Shown: positions 1-8,249 of the stretch, one piece after another | Numbering within the stretch: the stretch's first letter is position 1 | How the letters are laid out: each line of letters begins with the position of its first letter | NCBI GenBank assembly: GCA_032260445.1 | Contig: JAVVFG010000027.1 | Location: forward strand, 1-19,638 | Length of the DNA: 19,638 bases | Reading direction: 5' to 3' | From: JAAYYY01 sp032260445 | GTDB lineage: Bacteria; Chloroflexota; Anaerolineae; Promineifilales; Promineifilaceae | The notes under the pieces: model-generated | Database searches by the model: none | The model's input: only the letters and a program-made list of their open reading frames with translations | What the model was told of the DNA's origin: nothing | Translations under genes and position numbers: made by a program

Positions 1-209
1 GAGAGGGGCTTCGCCCGCCGGCTATCGCCCAGCGGTTGCGTCTCCACTCGTTTGTCGCCGGCAAGCTCTTCCAGCAAAGCCAGCGCTTCACGATGGCGCA
101 GTTAGAGCAGATCTACGCCCATCTCCTGGACGTTGATGTTGGCGTCAAGACCGGGCGCACTGACATGACAACCGCACTCAACCTGCTTGCGGCTACCCTG
201 GCCTCATAG
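1..209 (+). CDS. holA: DNA polymerase III delta subunit, C-terminal end (partial)
   Basis: This is the last 68 codons of a gene that begins before the window; the reading frame is open from base 3 to the TAG at 207-209. The delta subunit opens the beta sliding clamp within the clamp-loader complex. The peptide contains LHSFVAGKLFQQ, then FTMAQLEQIYAHLLDVDVGV, then KTGRTD and a final ALNLLAATLA helix. This matches the conserved end of HolA: a (L)HPFVA..L segment, a helix ending in D..(I/V)KTGR, and a terminal leucine-rich helix. The call rests on this C-terminal domain only, because the AAA-like N-terminal domains lie outside the window. The next gene starts 125 nt later on the same strand. 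Confidence 0.8.
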   Translation, partial: EGLRPPAIAQRLRLHSFVAGKLFQQSQRFTMAQLEQIYAHLLDVDVGVKTGRTDMTTALNLLAATLAS

Positions 210-334
210 GCAGCCCGCTAGGGTTGGAGCGCCGTAGGCCAGGTGTGGGGAGAGCGTCGCCCTGCTGCCCATTGCCGGATGTTTTCCTCGTCGATAATCG
301 TCAGAGATGGAAAGCTACTTGTGAGATTGAGACT

Positions 335-1696
335 ATGAGATCGCGACCCCTACTCCTTCTGTTGCTGGTTCTTGCCTTACCGGCGCTGGCCTGCAATTTC
401 GTCGACCAGCTCCTAGAGCCGGCGCCTACCTTTGCGCCGCCTCCTACCGATCCAGGCGTGCAGCCACCGCCGGACGGAACGGCGGCTCCGTTTCCCACAC
501 CAATCGGCGGCGATACAGGCCAACCCACGCCGGCAGCTACAGATGGTGACACGGCGACACCTGTCTCTCTTGCCGAGCTAGGGACACCACCCGATGAGGC
601 GGTCGCACTGGCCGATTGGCTCAACCAGGCGTTTGCTGCCCAGGCGAGTGTTGGCGAACTCTGTGCTGTGCTGCGTGCTGCCTTCTGGATGCCGGATGAT
701 GCCGCCTGTCAAGCCGCCGATCTTGACGGCGTCACGCCAGATGAATGGTTGCTCGCCCTCTATCTGGAGCCAACGCCTGATCCCGCGAGTGCCGACAGCG
801 TGCAGGGCCCACCAGGAGATTTGTGGATCGTCGGGGAGAATGGCCTCCTTTACCAGATGCATGGACTGGGCAGCAGCGATCTGTTTGGGCAACTGCCTGA
901 GCTCGTTCAGCTTGTCGACATGACCGGCGACGACCAAGATGACGCGGTTCTTCGCTACGTGACCTGCGGCGCCCACACCTGTTTCAACAATTACCAAATT
1001 GTCAGCGCCGAGGGCGGAAGCGTGCGCAATATTGTCGATACCGGCGAAGAGGCCGTGCCCGAGTTGGTCGACTTCATCAGTATGGCCTATGTAGAGGACG
1101 AGCAGATAGAGGATGGCACCGACGACGATCTGCCGGACCTGGTGATCAGTGGCGGCCTGATCGGCTCTGCAGGCGCGGGTATCCAACGCCCGTTCCAGGA
1201 GATCTGGGCCTGGGACGGCACGAACGTAACCCTGGCCGAACGCGAATGGGAAGACACTGGCTATCGCTTCCACCGGCTTTACAACGCCAACGCCGCCTTC
1301 GACGAACAGGAGTACGACGAAGCGCGGGCGCTGTATGAATCCGTGATCGTGGATGCGACGCTGGAAGATGTGGACTATGCTTACACGGTCGAAGCGGTCC
1401 GGGCTTACACCCGGCAGTTCGCCGCCTTCCGCCTCGCTCTGCTCCCTCTCCTGCGCGGCGATATCACCGAGGCAACGCGCTGGCAGAACTGGATGAGTCA
1501 GGAATATGCTGGCAGCCCGATGGGCAACGCCACGGCGCTGCTGATCCAGACGTGGCAGCAGAACGGGAACAATATGCCCGCGGCCTGCGATCAGGTGACC
1601 AATTATCTAGCCGGTCAGGACAGCCCCACCGGCCCGCTCGAAGATATGGGCTATGGGAATCCGGCGCTGACCGCGGACGACGTCTGCCCGTTTTGA
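335..1696 (+). CDS. Lipoprotein with FG-GAP-like and TPR-like segments
   Basis: I do not recognise a named family. The 453-residue product starts with a short lipoprotein signal: MRSR, a run of leucines, and the lipobox LPALAC with the lipidated Cys at residue 20. A Pro/Thr-rich linker follows (about 25-85). Two Asp-rich stretches, DMTGDDQDDAV (about 195-205) and DGTDDDLPDLVISGG (about 261-275), resemble the calcium-binding turns of FG-GAP/VCBS repeats. RLYNANAAFDEQEYDEARAL (about 314-333) looks like one TPR motif. The open frame extends upstream to 224, but only the ATG at 335 gives a signal peptide, so I chose it. The Shine-Dalgarno is weak. A GATAAT at 293-298 could be a -10 box, without a convincing -35. 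It is probably anchored on the outer face of the membrane; its role is unknown. Confidence 0.85.
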   Translation: MRSRPLLLLLLVLALPALACNFVDQLLEPAPTFAPPPTDPGVQPPPDGTAAPFPTPIGGDTGQPTPAATDGDTATPVSLAELGTPPDEAVALADWLNQAFAAQASVGELCAVLRAAFWMPDDAACQAADLDGVTPDEWLLALYLEPTPDPASADSVQGPPGDLWIVGENGLLYQMHGLGSSDLFGQLPELVQLVDMTGDDQDDAVLRYVTCGAHTCFNNYQIVSAEGGSVRNIVDTGEEAVPELVDFISMAYVEDEQIEDGTDDDLPDLVISGGLIGSAGAGIQRPFQEIWAWDGTNVTLAEREWEDTGYRFHRLYNANAAFDEQEYDEARALYESVIVDATLEDVDYAYTVEAVRAYTRQFAAFRLALLPLLRGDITEATRWQNWMSQEYAGSPMGNATALLIQTWQQNGNNMPAACDQVTNYLAGQDSPTGPLEDMGYGNPALTADDVCPF

Positions 1697-1706
1697 CCGT
1701 GAACGG

Positions 1707-1734
1707 GTAGCCTCAGGCTCTACGCAGAGGCTAC
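1707..1734. other. Hairpin between convergent genes
   Basis: GTAGCCTC (1707-1714) and GAGGCTAC (1727-1734) form an 8-bp stem with a 12-nt loop. It sits just after the lipoprotein stop and overlaps the TAG of the convergent LmbE-family gene (1731-1733). It may separate the two converging transcripts, but neither side has a U-tract, so an intrinsic terminator is not shown. Confidence 0.4.
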
Positions 1735-2585
1735 GCGCCGTCGATGCCCTCGAAAAGATCGCGGTCGATCTCTCCGTTCTCCGCGGGTGGGTAAGCGCGT
1801 ATGAAGTATTCCATGTTGAAGAGGCGTTTCTGGAGCCACTCCGGGAACGTGGTGGAAAAGCCGCCCCCACCCTGGCTGCGATGCTGGGCGCTGGCGTCGC
1901 GCTTCACTTCCCAATAGGGGAAGATGTTCAGCCGGACGTTGAGGCGTGACAAGGGTTGGCCGACTTGCGTGATGTCGATATCCTGGTTGCGCCCGATCCG
2001 TGTTGGGTCTTGCCCGCGCAGCCGCATAATCGTCGCGTAGACCTTCGTCCAGCGCGCGGGCATCGCCGTGTAATAGAGTCGCACCGGCTGGTAAGGGGCC
2101 GCGCCGTCATCCGGATAGGCCTCCGCATTGCCAGCAGCGTGGAACGCGCGAGTCGTTACCTTGTGCGCCATGATGTGGTCAGGATGAAAATAGCCGCCGG
2201 TCTCGTCGTGGGTGATGACTACCTGCGGCTGGATGTCGCGGATCAGGCCGACGACGCGTCCGACCACTTCGTCTTCGTCAATGTTGATGAATGCCTCGGG
2301 ATGCTCATTCGCCGGATCGCCGATGTAACCCGAATCGCGGTAATTGAGCGTGTGCAGCTCTGCACCCAGAATGGCGACCGCTGCTTCGAGCTCTTGTATG
2401 CGGACGTGCGCTAGCCGTTCTCGCTCTTCCTCATACTCGGAAACAACGGAGCCGGCGGCACCGTCTGTGGCGATGGCGATATGCACATCGACCCCTTCGG
2501 CCGCGTAACGGGCAAGTGTTCCTCCAGAGCCGAAGGATTCATCGTCAGGGTGGGCCAATACGGCCAGTAATCTTCGTTCAGACAT
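1731..2585 (-). CDS. PIG-L/LmbE family N-deacetylase
   Basis: This is a zinc-dependent deacetylase of the LmbE/PIG-L family (284 residues), whose members remove acetyl or related groups from N-acetylglucosamine conjugates; mycothiol enzymes MshB and Mca belong here. The signature AHPDDE is at residues 11-16, directly after a LLAVL strand. The second metal-binding element HPDH is at 134-137 in GGYFHPDHIMAHK. Length and motif spacing are close to Mca/MshB, but I cannot assign a substrate, and mycothiol itself is mainly actinobacterial. It is the last gene of a minus-strand run. Its ATG lies 3 nt after the stop of the alpha/beta hydrolase and has no obvious Shine-Dalgarno of its own, which points to translational coupling. 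Confidence 0.88.
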   Translation of the reverse strand: MSERRLLAVLAHPDDESFGSGGTLARYAAEGVDVHIAIATDGAAGSVVSEYEEERERLAHVRIQELEAAVAILGAELHTLNYRDSGYIGDPANEHPEAFINIDEDEVVGRVVGLIRDIQPQVVITHDETGGYFHPDHIMAHKVTTRAFHAAGNAEAYPDDGAAPYQPVRLYYTAMPARWTKVYATIMRLRGQDPTRIGRNQDIDITQVGQPLSRLNVRLNIFPYWEVKRDASAQHRSQGGGGFSTTFPEWLQKRLFNMEYFIRAYPPAENGEIDRDLFEGIDGA

Positions 2586-2588
2586 AAG

Positions 2589-3353
2589 CTAGCTGTGGCG
2601 CCCCGCCCCCTGATGAAAGTATTGCATGGTTGGTAACAGCGGCACGGCGGGCGCGGAAGCCAGCGGATGCCGCACGCCGGGCAAGACAAGTAACTGGCCT
2701 TCGGCGAGCACGCGGCTAAGGCGTAGCGCCTCTGCCAGAGTGACAAGCTCATCACGGTCGCCAACGCTCACCAGTACTGGGAGCTGGGCCCGGCGCGCCG
2801 CGCGCTCTGTCAGCCCTGTCTCGCCTAATCGGACAACGAGATCGGCCGCCTGGCGGACGACGGTGCGCCATCGATTGGCGCCGTGGTCGGCCGCAAGCTG
2901 GTTGGCATAACTGGGCACCTTTTCCGCGAGTTGGTCAGGATCGAGCTGCTGCCGCAGGTTGGCGATGGACTCCGCCGTCCAGTAGAACTTGGTTGCGTGC
3001 ATGAGCAGACTGGACACGCGCCGTGGCTCGTTGAGGTGTAGCATGAGCCCAAGATACCCGCCGAGACTATAGCCGGCAACGTGCGTTGCATCAACGCCCA
3101 GGTGCTCGAGCAATCCCAGGATGTCGCGCACCATCTGTTCCGGTTCGAGTGTCGCCGCACGATTCTCTGAGCGGCCATGACCACGTAGATCGACAAGGAC
3201 GACACGGAAGTCAGCCGCCAGGGGCGCTACGAACCGCGACCATTGATTTGCCGTGCCGAGCAGGCCGGGCAGCAACAGCAGTGTCGGACCGTGCTCGTTC
3301 CCGTGAATCTCAAAATTAATCGCCGAGTTATCGTCGGCTGTCCAGATTGACAT
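2589..3353 (-). CDS. Alpha/beta hydrolase
   Basis: This is a 254-residue alpha/beta-hydrolase-fold enzyme, probably an esterase-type hydrolase; its substrate is unknown. The oxyanion-hole region LLLPGLLG is at 26-33, the DLRGHGRS strand-turn at 55-62, and the nucleophile elbow GYSLGG at 94-99 (Ser96). The acid is likely in GDRDE (Asp199 or Asp201) and the catalytic His is in GVRHP (His229), so the triad is complete. There is no signal peptide, so it should act in the cytoplasm. The ATG at 3353 has a strong Shine-Dalgarno (GAGGAG, 6 nt spacing). It is followed 3 nt later by the LmbE-family gene and preceded by the inactive M16 gene, 76 nt away, on the same strand. Confidence 0.85.
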   Translation of the reverse strand: MSIWTADDNSAINFEIHGNEHGPTLLLLPGLLGTANQWSRFVAPLAADFRVVLVDLRGHGRSENRAATLEPEQMVRDILGLLEHLGVDATHVAGYSLGGYLGLMLHLNEPRRVSSLLMHATKFYWTAESIANLRQQLDPDQLAEKVPSYANQLAADHGANRWRTVVRQAADLVVRLGETGLTERAARRAQLPVLVSVGDRDELVTLAEALRLSRVLAEGQLLVLPGVRHPLASAPAVPLLPTMQYFHQGAGRHS

Positions 3354-3429
3354 TCTCAGCTCCTCGTGCCTCTCGCGCCGGCCGGTTTCCTCAATTGGCC
3401 TGGCACGGGTTCACGCGCATGACCATAGT

Positions 3430-4728
3430 CTATTCTTCGCCTGGAACAAATATGGCGGGGGGCGGCGGGCCTGCGACAGCCACTGCTAGTTGCGCCGTAC
3501 TCCAGTATTTCTGCGCAGCAGCCTGCACATCCTCCGCCGTAATCTTCTCGATTAGGTCAGGAAAACGCTGCAGGTAATCTAGCCCCAGATCGAGCAGCTC
3601 CATGTCGCCGATCACGCTGGCTAAACCGTCATTCGTCTCCAGACTCACTGGAAGCGAACCGGTACGGTACGTCTTGTTGTCGGCGAGCTCGTCTGCCGGG
3701 ACCAGTTCTTCCTGCATACGGGCGATTTCGTGGAGAATGCTGGCCCGCGCCTGGTCGACGCGATCGGGAGCCACGCCTGTGGCCACATACCAGGGCGAAG
3801 GGCCGAGGCCGCCGTTGAGCCGGCTGAAAATATAGTAAGCCAGGCCCTGATCCTCGCGCACTGTGGCGCCGAGCCGGCCCATCATCCCGAAGACACCCAG
3901 GATCGTGTTGGCTAGACTGAGGTCAAGGTAGTCGTCGGCAGAACGCCGCGGGCCGGGCAGGCCAAGCACTAAGTCCGATTGTGTCTTGTTGGGAATCGCC
4001 ACGTAATCTTCGATTGTCACCACTGGACGCGACGCCGGCGGTGCGTCCGGTGATGGCAGACAAGCGTCGTTGCGCCAATCTCCCAGCGTCGCCTCGACAC
4101 GACGCACCGCGTCTTCGGGCTTCACCGCGCCAACGATAATGATGGCCATATCCTGGGGACCGTACTGCTGGCGGTGGAAGTCGGCAAGATGCTCTGGCGT
4201 GATCGCCGCAATTGTCTCGGGATAGCCGTAGACGCTGAGGCCATACGGGTGATCGGCATAGAGCAATTCGCGGAAGCGAAGGCTCGCCATCTGGCGGGTA
4301 TCGTTGGCGCGGATCTGCAGCCCTGTCATGATTTCGCCGCGCACCTGTTCCACCTCTTCGGCCGGAAAGGCCGGGTGGCGCAGGGCGCCGGCCAGCAGAT
4401 CGAGGACGAGATCAAGATCCTCGGCGAGGGCGCTGCCAGAGAAGTCGGTTACGTGGCGCCCAGCGCTGAAGTCTAGACTCGCTCCCACCGACTCGAGCGC
4501 CTCGTAGATTGCCGAGAAGCTATGGTGCTGCGTGCCGTGCAGCAGCGTGGACGCCACAAAGTCGGCCAGCCCTGCCATCGCCCTGCCCTCGCCGAGGGCG
4601 CCTGCTCGGAGGTAGCCCTCGACCACAACAGAGGCGGCGGCGAAGTTCTCGTAAACGAGAACGATCATTCCGTTGGACAGCACCTGGCGGTGAATCGATT
4701 CCGGACCAGGATATCGCGTATCAGGCAT
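3430..4728 (-). CDS. M16-family protein lacking the zinc site
   Basis: The product has the full length and fold pattern of an M16B (pitrilysin/insulinase-like) peptidase subunit, about 432 residues. N-terminal LSNGMIVLV is a typical M16 beginning, and DHPYGLSVYG and QYGPQDMAIIIVG correspond to conserved later strands. The catalytic HxxEH is absent: the aligned stretch reads GLADFVASTLLHGT, with D, A and S where H, E and H should be. It is therefore likely the non-catalytic partner of the intact M16 gene at 6705-7994, as in heterodimeric M16 enzymes such as mitochondrial processing peptidase. I chose ATG 4728 because GGAG lies 6 nt upstream; a GTG at 4740 extends the frame by four codons but would place that GGAG inside the coding sequence. 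Confidence 0.88.
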   Translation of the reverse strand: MPDTRYPGPESIHRQVLSNGMIVLVYENFAAASVVVEGYLRAGALGEGRAMAGLADFVASTLLHGTQHHSFSAIYEALESVGASLDFSAGRHVTDFSGSALAEDLDLVLDLLAGALRHPAFPAEEVEQVRGEIMTGLQIRANDTRQMASLRFRELLYADHPYGLSVYGYPETIAAITPEHLADFHRQQYGPQDMAIIIVGAVKPEDAVRRVEATLGDWRNDACLPSPDAPPASRPVVTIEDYVAIPNKTQSDLVLGLPGPRRSADDYLDLSLANTILGVFGMMGRLGATVREDQGLAYYIFSRLNGGLGPSPWYVATGVAPDRVDQARASILHEIARMQEELVPADELADNKTYRTGSLPVSLETNDGLASVIGDMELLDLGLDYLQRFPDLIEKITAEDVQAAAQKYWSTAQLAVAVAGPPPPAIFVPGEE

Positions 4729-4751
4729 TTCTTTCTCCACAGGCTGTTCGG

Positions 4752-6605
4752 CTACGCCAGCCGGCGCGCGATGACCAGCGTTAAATCATCCCATGCCGGC
4801 ATCTCGCCGGCAAACTCATGTACGGCAGTCGTGATCGCATCAACGATCGCTTGTGCGCTTGCCCCGGCATGCGCAGCCACCGTCGCGCGCAGGCGCTCTG
4901 TACCGAATTCTTCCATCGCCGGATTCATCGTTTCGGTCACGCCATCGGTGTAGAGCACGAGCAAGTCTCCGATGGCCAGCTTGAGGCGGCCGCCGGGAAG
5001 CGTCACGTCCGGCAACACGCCAAGCAGGATCCCGTCGCTGCGAAGCTCGGTAAAGGAGCCATCGGCAAGGTGATAGAACAAGGGTGGGTTGTGGCCAGCG
5101 TTACAGTAGACCAGCTCGCCGGTGTCAGGATCAAGGAGACCATAGACCGCGCTTAATAGGAGGTCGCCGTGGCTGTCTTCTAGGAGCAGCCGGTTTGCCA
5201 GCTCCAGTGTCGCCGCCGGCGAGCGGTCGCCATTAGCCAGGTTGCGGATCGTCGTGCGGCTTAACGCCATGAATAACGCTGCCGGCACCCCTTTGCCAGT
5301 TACATCGGCGACGACCATGGCGAATTTCTTATCGGCCGGCTGCTGCCGGGATACCCAGAAGAAATCGTAGAAGTCACCGCCAACCTGCTGAGCGGCTTCA
5401 TAATGCGCGGCAATCTCCCATCCGGGCAAGACCGGCGCCGTATTGGGCAGCATGCTCAACTGGATCTGGCGCGCGACCGAGAGCTCCTCCTCGAGACGGT
5501 GGCGCTGGATCTCTTCATGGTGCAGGCGGGCCTTTTCGATTGCCAGCGCTGCCTGATTCGCCATAAGGCGCAGGAACCGGACCTCATCTTCCTGCAGATG
5601 GCGCGGGCTACGCTGGTCGACAACGAGTGACCCAATCGAGCGGCCGTCGGCGACAAGCGGCACCATTGCTGCACTTAAGAACTCCTCGGCCGGCAGCCAA
5701 TCGGCCATCCACGGCGCCTGCTCCTGCGGTCTGGCATCTGCGAGTACAATTGGCTCCTGCGTACGCATCACCATCCCCGATCCACTGCGATCGTCGGCAG
5801 GCACGCGCCGGCCGGCGGCAACCGGGTCCGAGCGCCAGCCGGCTGCGGCGCTGAAGCGCAGATATTCGGGCGCTTCTTCATCGGGCAACAACACGGCGCA
5901 CGCATCGACCTGTAGCAACCGCATGACTTCTTCCACCAGAAGATGAAGGAGATCTTCCAGATCCAGCCGGCCCAGCAGCTGGTTGGAGAAATCGAGAAGT
6001 AGGGCTTGCTCGTGAACACGCCGCTCCTCTAATAAGTCAAAGAGGCGAGCGCGCTCGAGAGCGACGCCCATTTGTCCGCCGACATTGGTCAAAAGGGCCA
6101 GGCTACGCGGGCTGAAGGCATCCCAGGCAGGAGCAGCGACGTTGAGGATGCCCAGCGCCTCGCCGGTGCTGGAGCGTAGCGGCGTGGATGCATGGACGCG
6201 CAGGCCACGGCGGTCGCCGTCAACGGCGGCGAGCCGGCTGCACTCTACCTCGTTGTAGGCGGCTGAGAGCTTGCCCTTTTTACACAGCGTTTGACACTCG
6301 CAGTTCCGCTTCCACGCCTTCACGCTATCCAGGGCGAGGGCCGGGGGCAGGTTATGGTGAGCCACGAGGACGAACTGTTTGCCCCACCACGGATCGCTTT
6401 CTCGCCGGTCAAAGAGGAAAATCCACCCGCTCTCCAGGCCGACGACATCCATCAAGCGGTCAAGTGCTCGTTCCAGCGCGCTGCGCGCATCGGCGCTGCC
6501 GTTGAGCACGCTGGCGATCTCGTTCAGCGTTTCTAAATCGTTGATTAGGGATTGTTTCTCTATCTGTTCCGTGCCGCCTGTGTCGTCGCGCGGTTCGTTA
6601 TCCAT
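4752..6605 (-). CDS. GAF-GAF-SpoIIE/PP2C serine phosphatase
   Basis: This is a cytoplasmic sensor phosphatase of the RsbU/SpoIIE type (617 residues), a class that dephosphorylates anti-anti-sigma (STAS) proteins. Domains in order: GAF 1 (about 39-185), GAF 2 (about 207-357), a coiled-coil linker (about 357-390) containing VARQIQLSMLP, and the PPM-type phosphatase domain (397-615). Metal-binding motifs are present: GGDFYDF (Asp411), VADVTGKG (Asp434), YTDGVTE (Asp554) and DDLT (606-609). GAF 1 carries a CECQTLC cluster (Cys102, 104, 108) plus Cys122. ATG 6605 is chosen; the frame opens at a TTG at 6668 with no support. The Shine-Dalgarno is weak. No STAS, anti-sigma or sigma gene is in the window, so the target is unknown. 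It sits between the two M16 genes. Confidence 0.88.
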   Translation of the reverse strand: MDNEPRDDTGGTEQIEKQSLINDLETLNEIASVLNGSADARSALERALDRLMDVVGLESGWIFLFDRRESDPWWGKQFVLVAHHNLPPALALDSVKAWKRNCECQTLCKKGKLSAAYNEVECSRLAAVDGDRRGLRVHASTPLRSSTGEALGILNVAAPAWDAFSPRSLALLTNVGGQMGVALERARLFDLLEERRVHEQALLLDFSNQLLGRLDLEDLLHLLVEEVMRLLQVDACAVLLPDEEAPEYLRFSAAAGWRSDPVAAGRRVPADDRSGSGMVMRTQEPIVLADARPQEQAPWMADWLPAEEFLSAAMVPLVADGRSIGSLVVDQRSPRHLQEDEVRFLRLMANQAALAIEKARLHHEEIQRHRLEEELSVARQIQLSMLPNTAPVLPGWEIAAHYEAAQQVGGDFYDFFWVSRQQPADKKFAMVVADVTGKGVPAALFMALSRTTIRNLANGDRSPAATLELANRLLLEDSHGDLLLSAVYGLLDPDTGELVYCNAGHNPPLFYHLADGSFTELRSDGILLGVLPDVTLPGGRLKLAIGDLLVLYTDGVTETMNPAMEEFGTERLRATVAAHAGASAQAIVDAITTAVHEFAGEMPAWDDLTLVIARRLA

Positions 6606-6704
6606 CGTTACTGCTCTGGCACATGATAAGGAGTGATTGCCGTAGCGGCGCGCTGCACGCCAAGACAAGAGATGCTACTCTGGAGCAGCCACAGCGGTGG
6701 TGCA

Positions 6705-7994
6705 CTAGCTACCGTTCTCCTGCCCGACAGGCTGGTACCAGCCTACGGTGCGCTGGCTTGGACGCAAGTAGCCCCGGCGCACCCGCTCGACGTCGGCCAG
6801 CGTCACGGCGTTTAGCTGTTCCAGCGTTTCTTCGAACCAGCTGTAATCGCCGGCAACCATTTCCGACATGCCAATCATCTGCGCCTGCCCGGTGACGCTC
6901 TCGCCGGCCATGACAAACTGTGCTTTGGCTCTCTTAAGCGCCTTATCTAGCTCTGCCTGGGTGATCGGCTCATCTGCCAGCTCGGCCACGGCTGCATCCA
7001 ATGCTTGTTCGATCTCGGATAGGGACCGCCCGGGCCGGGCGACAGCGCTGATCCGGTACAGATACGGATCGATCGTCGGCGTCATGCTGCCGCTCACAGT
7101 CGCAGCCAGGTTGCCGGACACGAGACGGCGGTAGAGTCGCGAGCTCTTGTTGGAACCGGCGCCCGCGAAGAAGCCGAGGCTGCTGCCGCCCGCCAATGCC
7201 GCATTGAGGAGCACCAATGGATAGAAATCGGGATGGGTCGCTTCCGGTGCCCGGTAGGCATGGACAAGATAGGCGGCGTCTCCCGGACCCTCAAGGAGCA
7301 CACGCCGCTCGCCACGCTGTGGCGGTTCACGGCGCAAGACGGGAGCAACCGGCGGGCCAGCTTCAATCTCACCAAACGCCGCCGCTATCTTTTCTAGCAT
7401 CGCGTCCGCATCGAAATCGCCAACAGCCACGGCGACGGCATTGTTCGGCACGTAGTGCGCCCGGTAATGGCTGAAAAGGTCGTCGCGACTCATCGTTTCC
7501 AGGTCGACCTCATCGCCGATGACTTCATGATGGTACGGGTGCACGCGGAACGCGACCGCAGCGAGCTCCTCGTGAAGCAAGAACATTGGCCGGTTTTCGT
7601 ACATGTGGCGTTCCGAGAGGATGACCGTGCGCTCAGAGGAAACCGTGGTTTCATCGACAAAGGCATTTACCATCCGATCCGATTCGAGCTCTAGAGCGAG
7701 GTCGATATGCGCCGATGGCAACGTTTCAAAGTAGGCGGTGAAGTCGACCCAGGTAAAAGCGTTAAAGCGGCCGCCAATGCGGGCGACCGTGCGGTCCAGC
7801 GTGCCGGGCGGGAACGCGGGCGACCCCTTGAACATCATATGTTCTACCCAATGTGAGGCGCCTGTAATCCCCGGCTTTTCATTGCGACTTCCGACGCGAT
7901 ACCAGACCCAGAAGCTCGTCACTGGAGCGTGGTGCATTTCCCTAAGAACAATTGTAAGGCCGTTGTTAAGTTTCGTCTTATATACTGATGGCAT
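6705..7994 (-). CDS. M16 zinc metallopeptidase, active subunit
   Basis: This is a 429-residue M16B peptidase. The inverted zinc motif HxxEH is intact as HWVEH at 48-52, and Glu128 in RTVILSE lies at the right distance to be the third zinc ligand. The N-terminal LNNGLTIVL, the PNNAVAVAVGDFD strand and an RLYRRLVSG segment in the C-terminal half are all typical. Members cleave peptides or mitochondrial-type presequences and usually pair with a degenerate partner, which here is at 3430-4728. There is no signal peptide. The start has AGGAG 5 nt upstream, and a promoter with a perfect TATAAT lies at 8029-8057. It is the first gene of the five-gene minus-strand run and is divergent from the small peptide gene at 8250. 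Confidence 0.93.
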   Translation of the reverse strand: MPSVYKTKLNNGLTIVLREMHHAPVTSFWVWYRVGSRNEKPGITGASHWVEHMMFKGSPAFPPGTLDRTVARIGGRFNAFTWVDFTAYFETLPSAHIDLALELESDRMVNAFVDETTVSSERTVILSERHMYENRPMFLLHEELAAVAFRVHPYHHEVIGDEVDLETMSRDDLFSHYRAHYVPNNAVAVAVGDFDADAMLEKIAAAFGEIEAGPPVAPVLRREPPQRGERRVLLEGPGDAAYLVHAYRAPEATHPDFYPLVLLNAALAGGSSLGFFAGAGSNKSSRLYRRLVSGNLAATVSGSMTPTIDPYLYRISAVARPGRSLSEIEQALDAAVAELADEPITQAELDKALKRAKAQFVMAGESVTGQAQMIGMSEMVAGDYSWFEETLEQLNAVTLADVERVRRGYLRPSQRTVGWYQPVGQENGS

Positions 7995-8028
7995 AAGGAC
8001 TCCTGGCAGCTTGCCGTCTGAAGAGAGA

Positions 8029-8057
8029 ATTATAGCGGCTGCCGACGATTAACAAAA
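8029..8057 (-). promoter_or_regulatory. Promoter of the M16-phosphatase operon
   Basis: On the minus strand a perfect TATAAT (8029-8034) is preceded by TTTTGT at 17 bp (8052-8057) or TTTGTT at 16 bp. The predicted transcript start near 8022 leaves a 28-nt leader before the M16 ATG at 7994. The -10 is convincing and the -35 is weak. Confidence 0.6.
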
Positions 8058-8249
8058 GTTTCCAGGTGTGCCGCAGGAGTGCCAGACCTTGGCCCTCGCT
8101 GTTATTGAGATCATTATCTAGTTCTTCTGAAGAATTGTTGTGTCGCCAAGTCGCCTGCATCTCGGTTCGTTACTACTGAGTCAAGTTTCTCAATAGGGCT
8201 ACGAGCAGGCATGTCATCTGCATGAATTCATCGATAAGGAGTGTTTAAG
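8058..8249. other. Intergenic region between divergent genes
   Basis: This is the AT-richer stretch between the M16 operon promoter and the small peptide gene. TTCTTC-T-GAAGAA (8122-8134) is a compact inverted repeat of 6-bp arms. For the plus strand I see only a weak promoter candidate, TTGGCC and CATTAT about 17 bp apart around 8090-8118, which would leave a leader of over 100 nt. No tRNA or recognised riboswitch is visible. Confidence 0.35.
8236..8241 (+). promoter_or_regulatory. Shine-Dalgarno of the small peptide gene
   Basis: AAGGAG lies 8 nt before the ATG at 8250. It is the strongest evidence that the very short frame downstream is translated. Confidence 0.8.

Noticed and set aside
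578..1273. 231-codon minus-strand frame opposite the first lipoprotein
   Set aside because: It shows no domain and no start signals, whereas the plus strand has a lipobox and FG-GAP/TPR-like segments.
8122..8134. TTCTTC-T-GAAGAA as a terminator or riboswitch stem
   Set aside because: The 1-nt loop cannot fold as a hairpin without opening pairs and no U-tract follows; at most it is a protein site.
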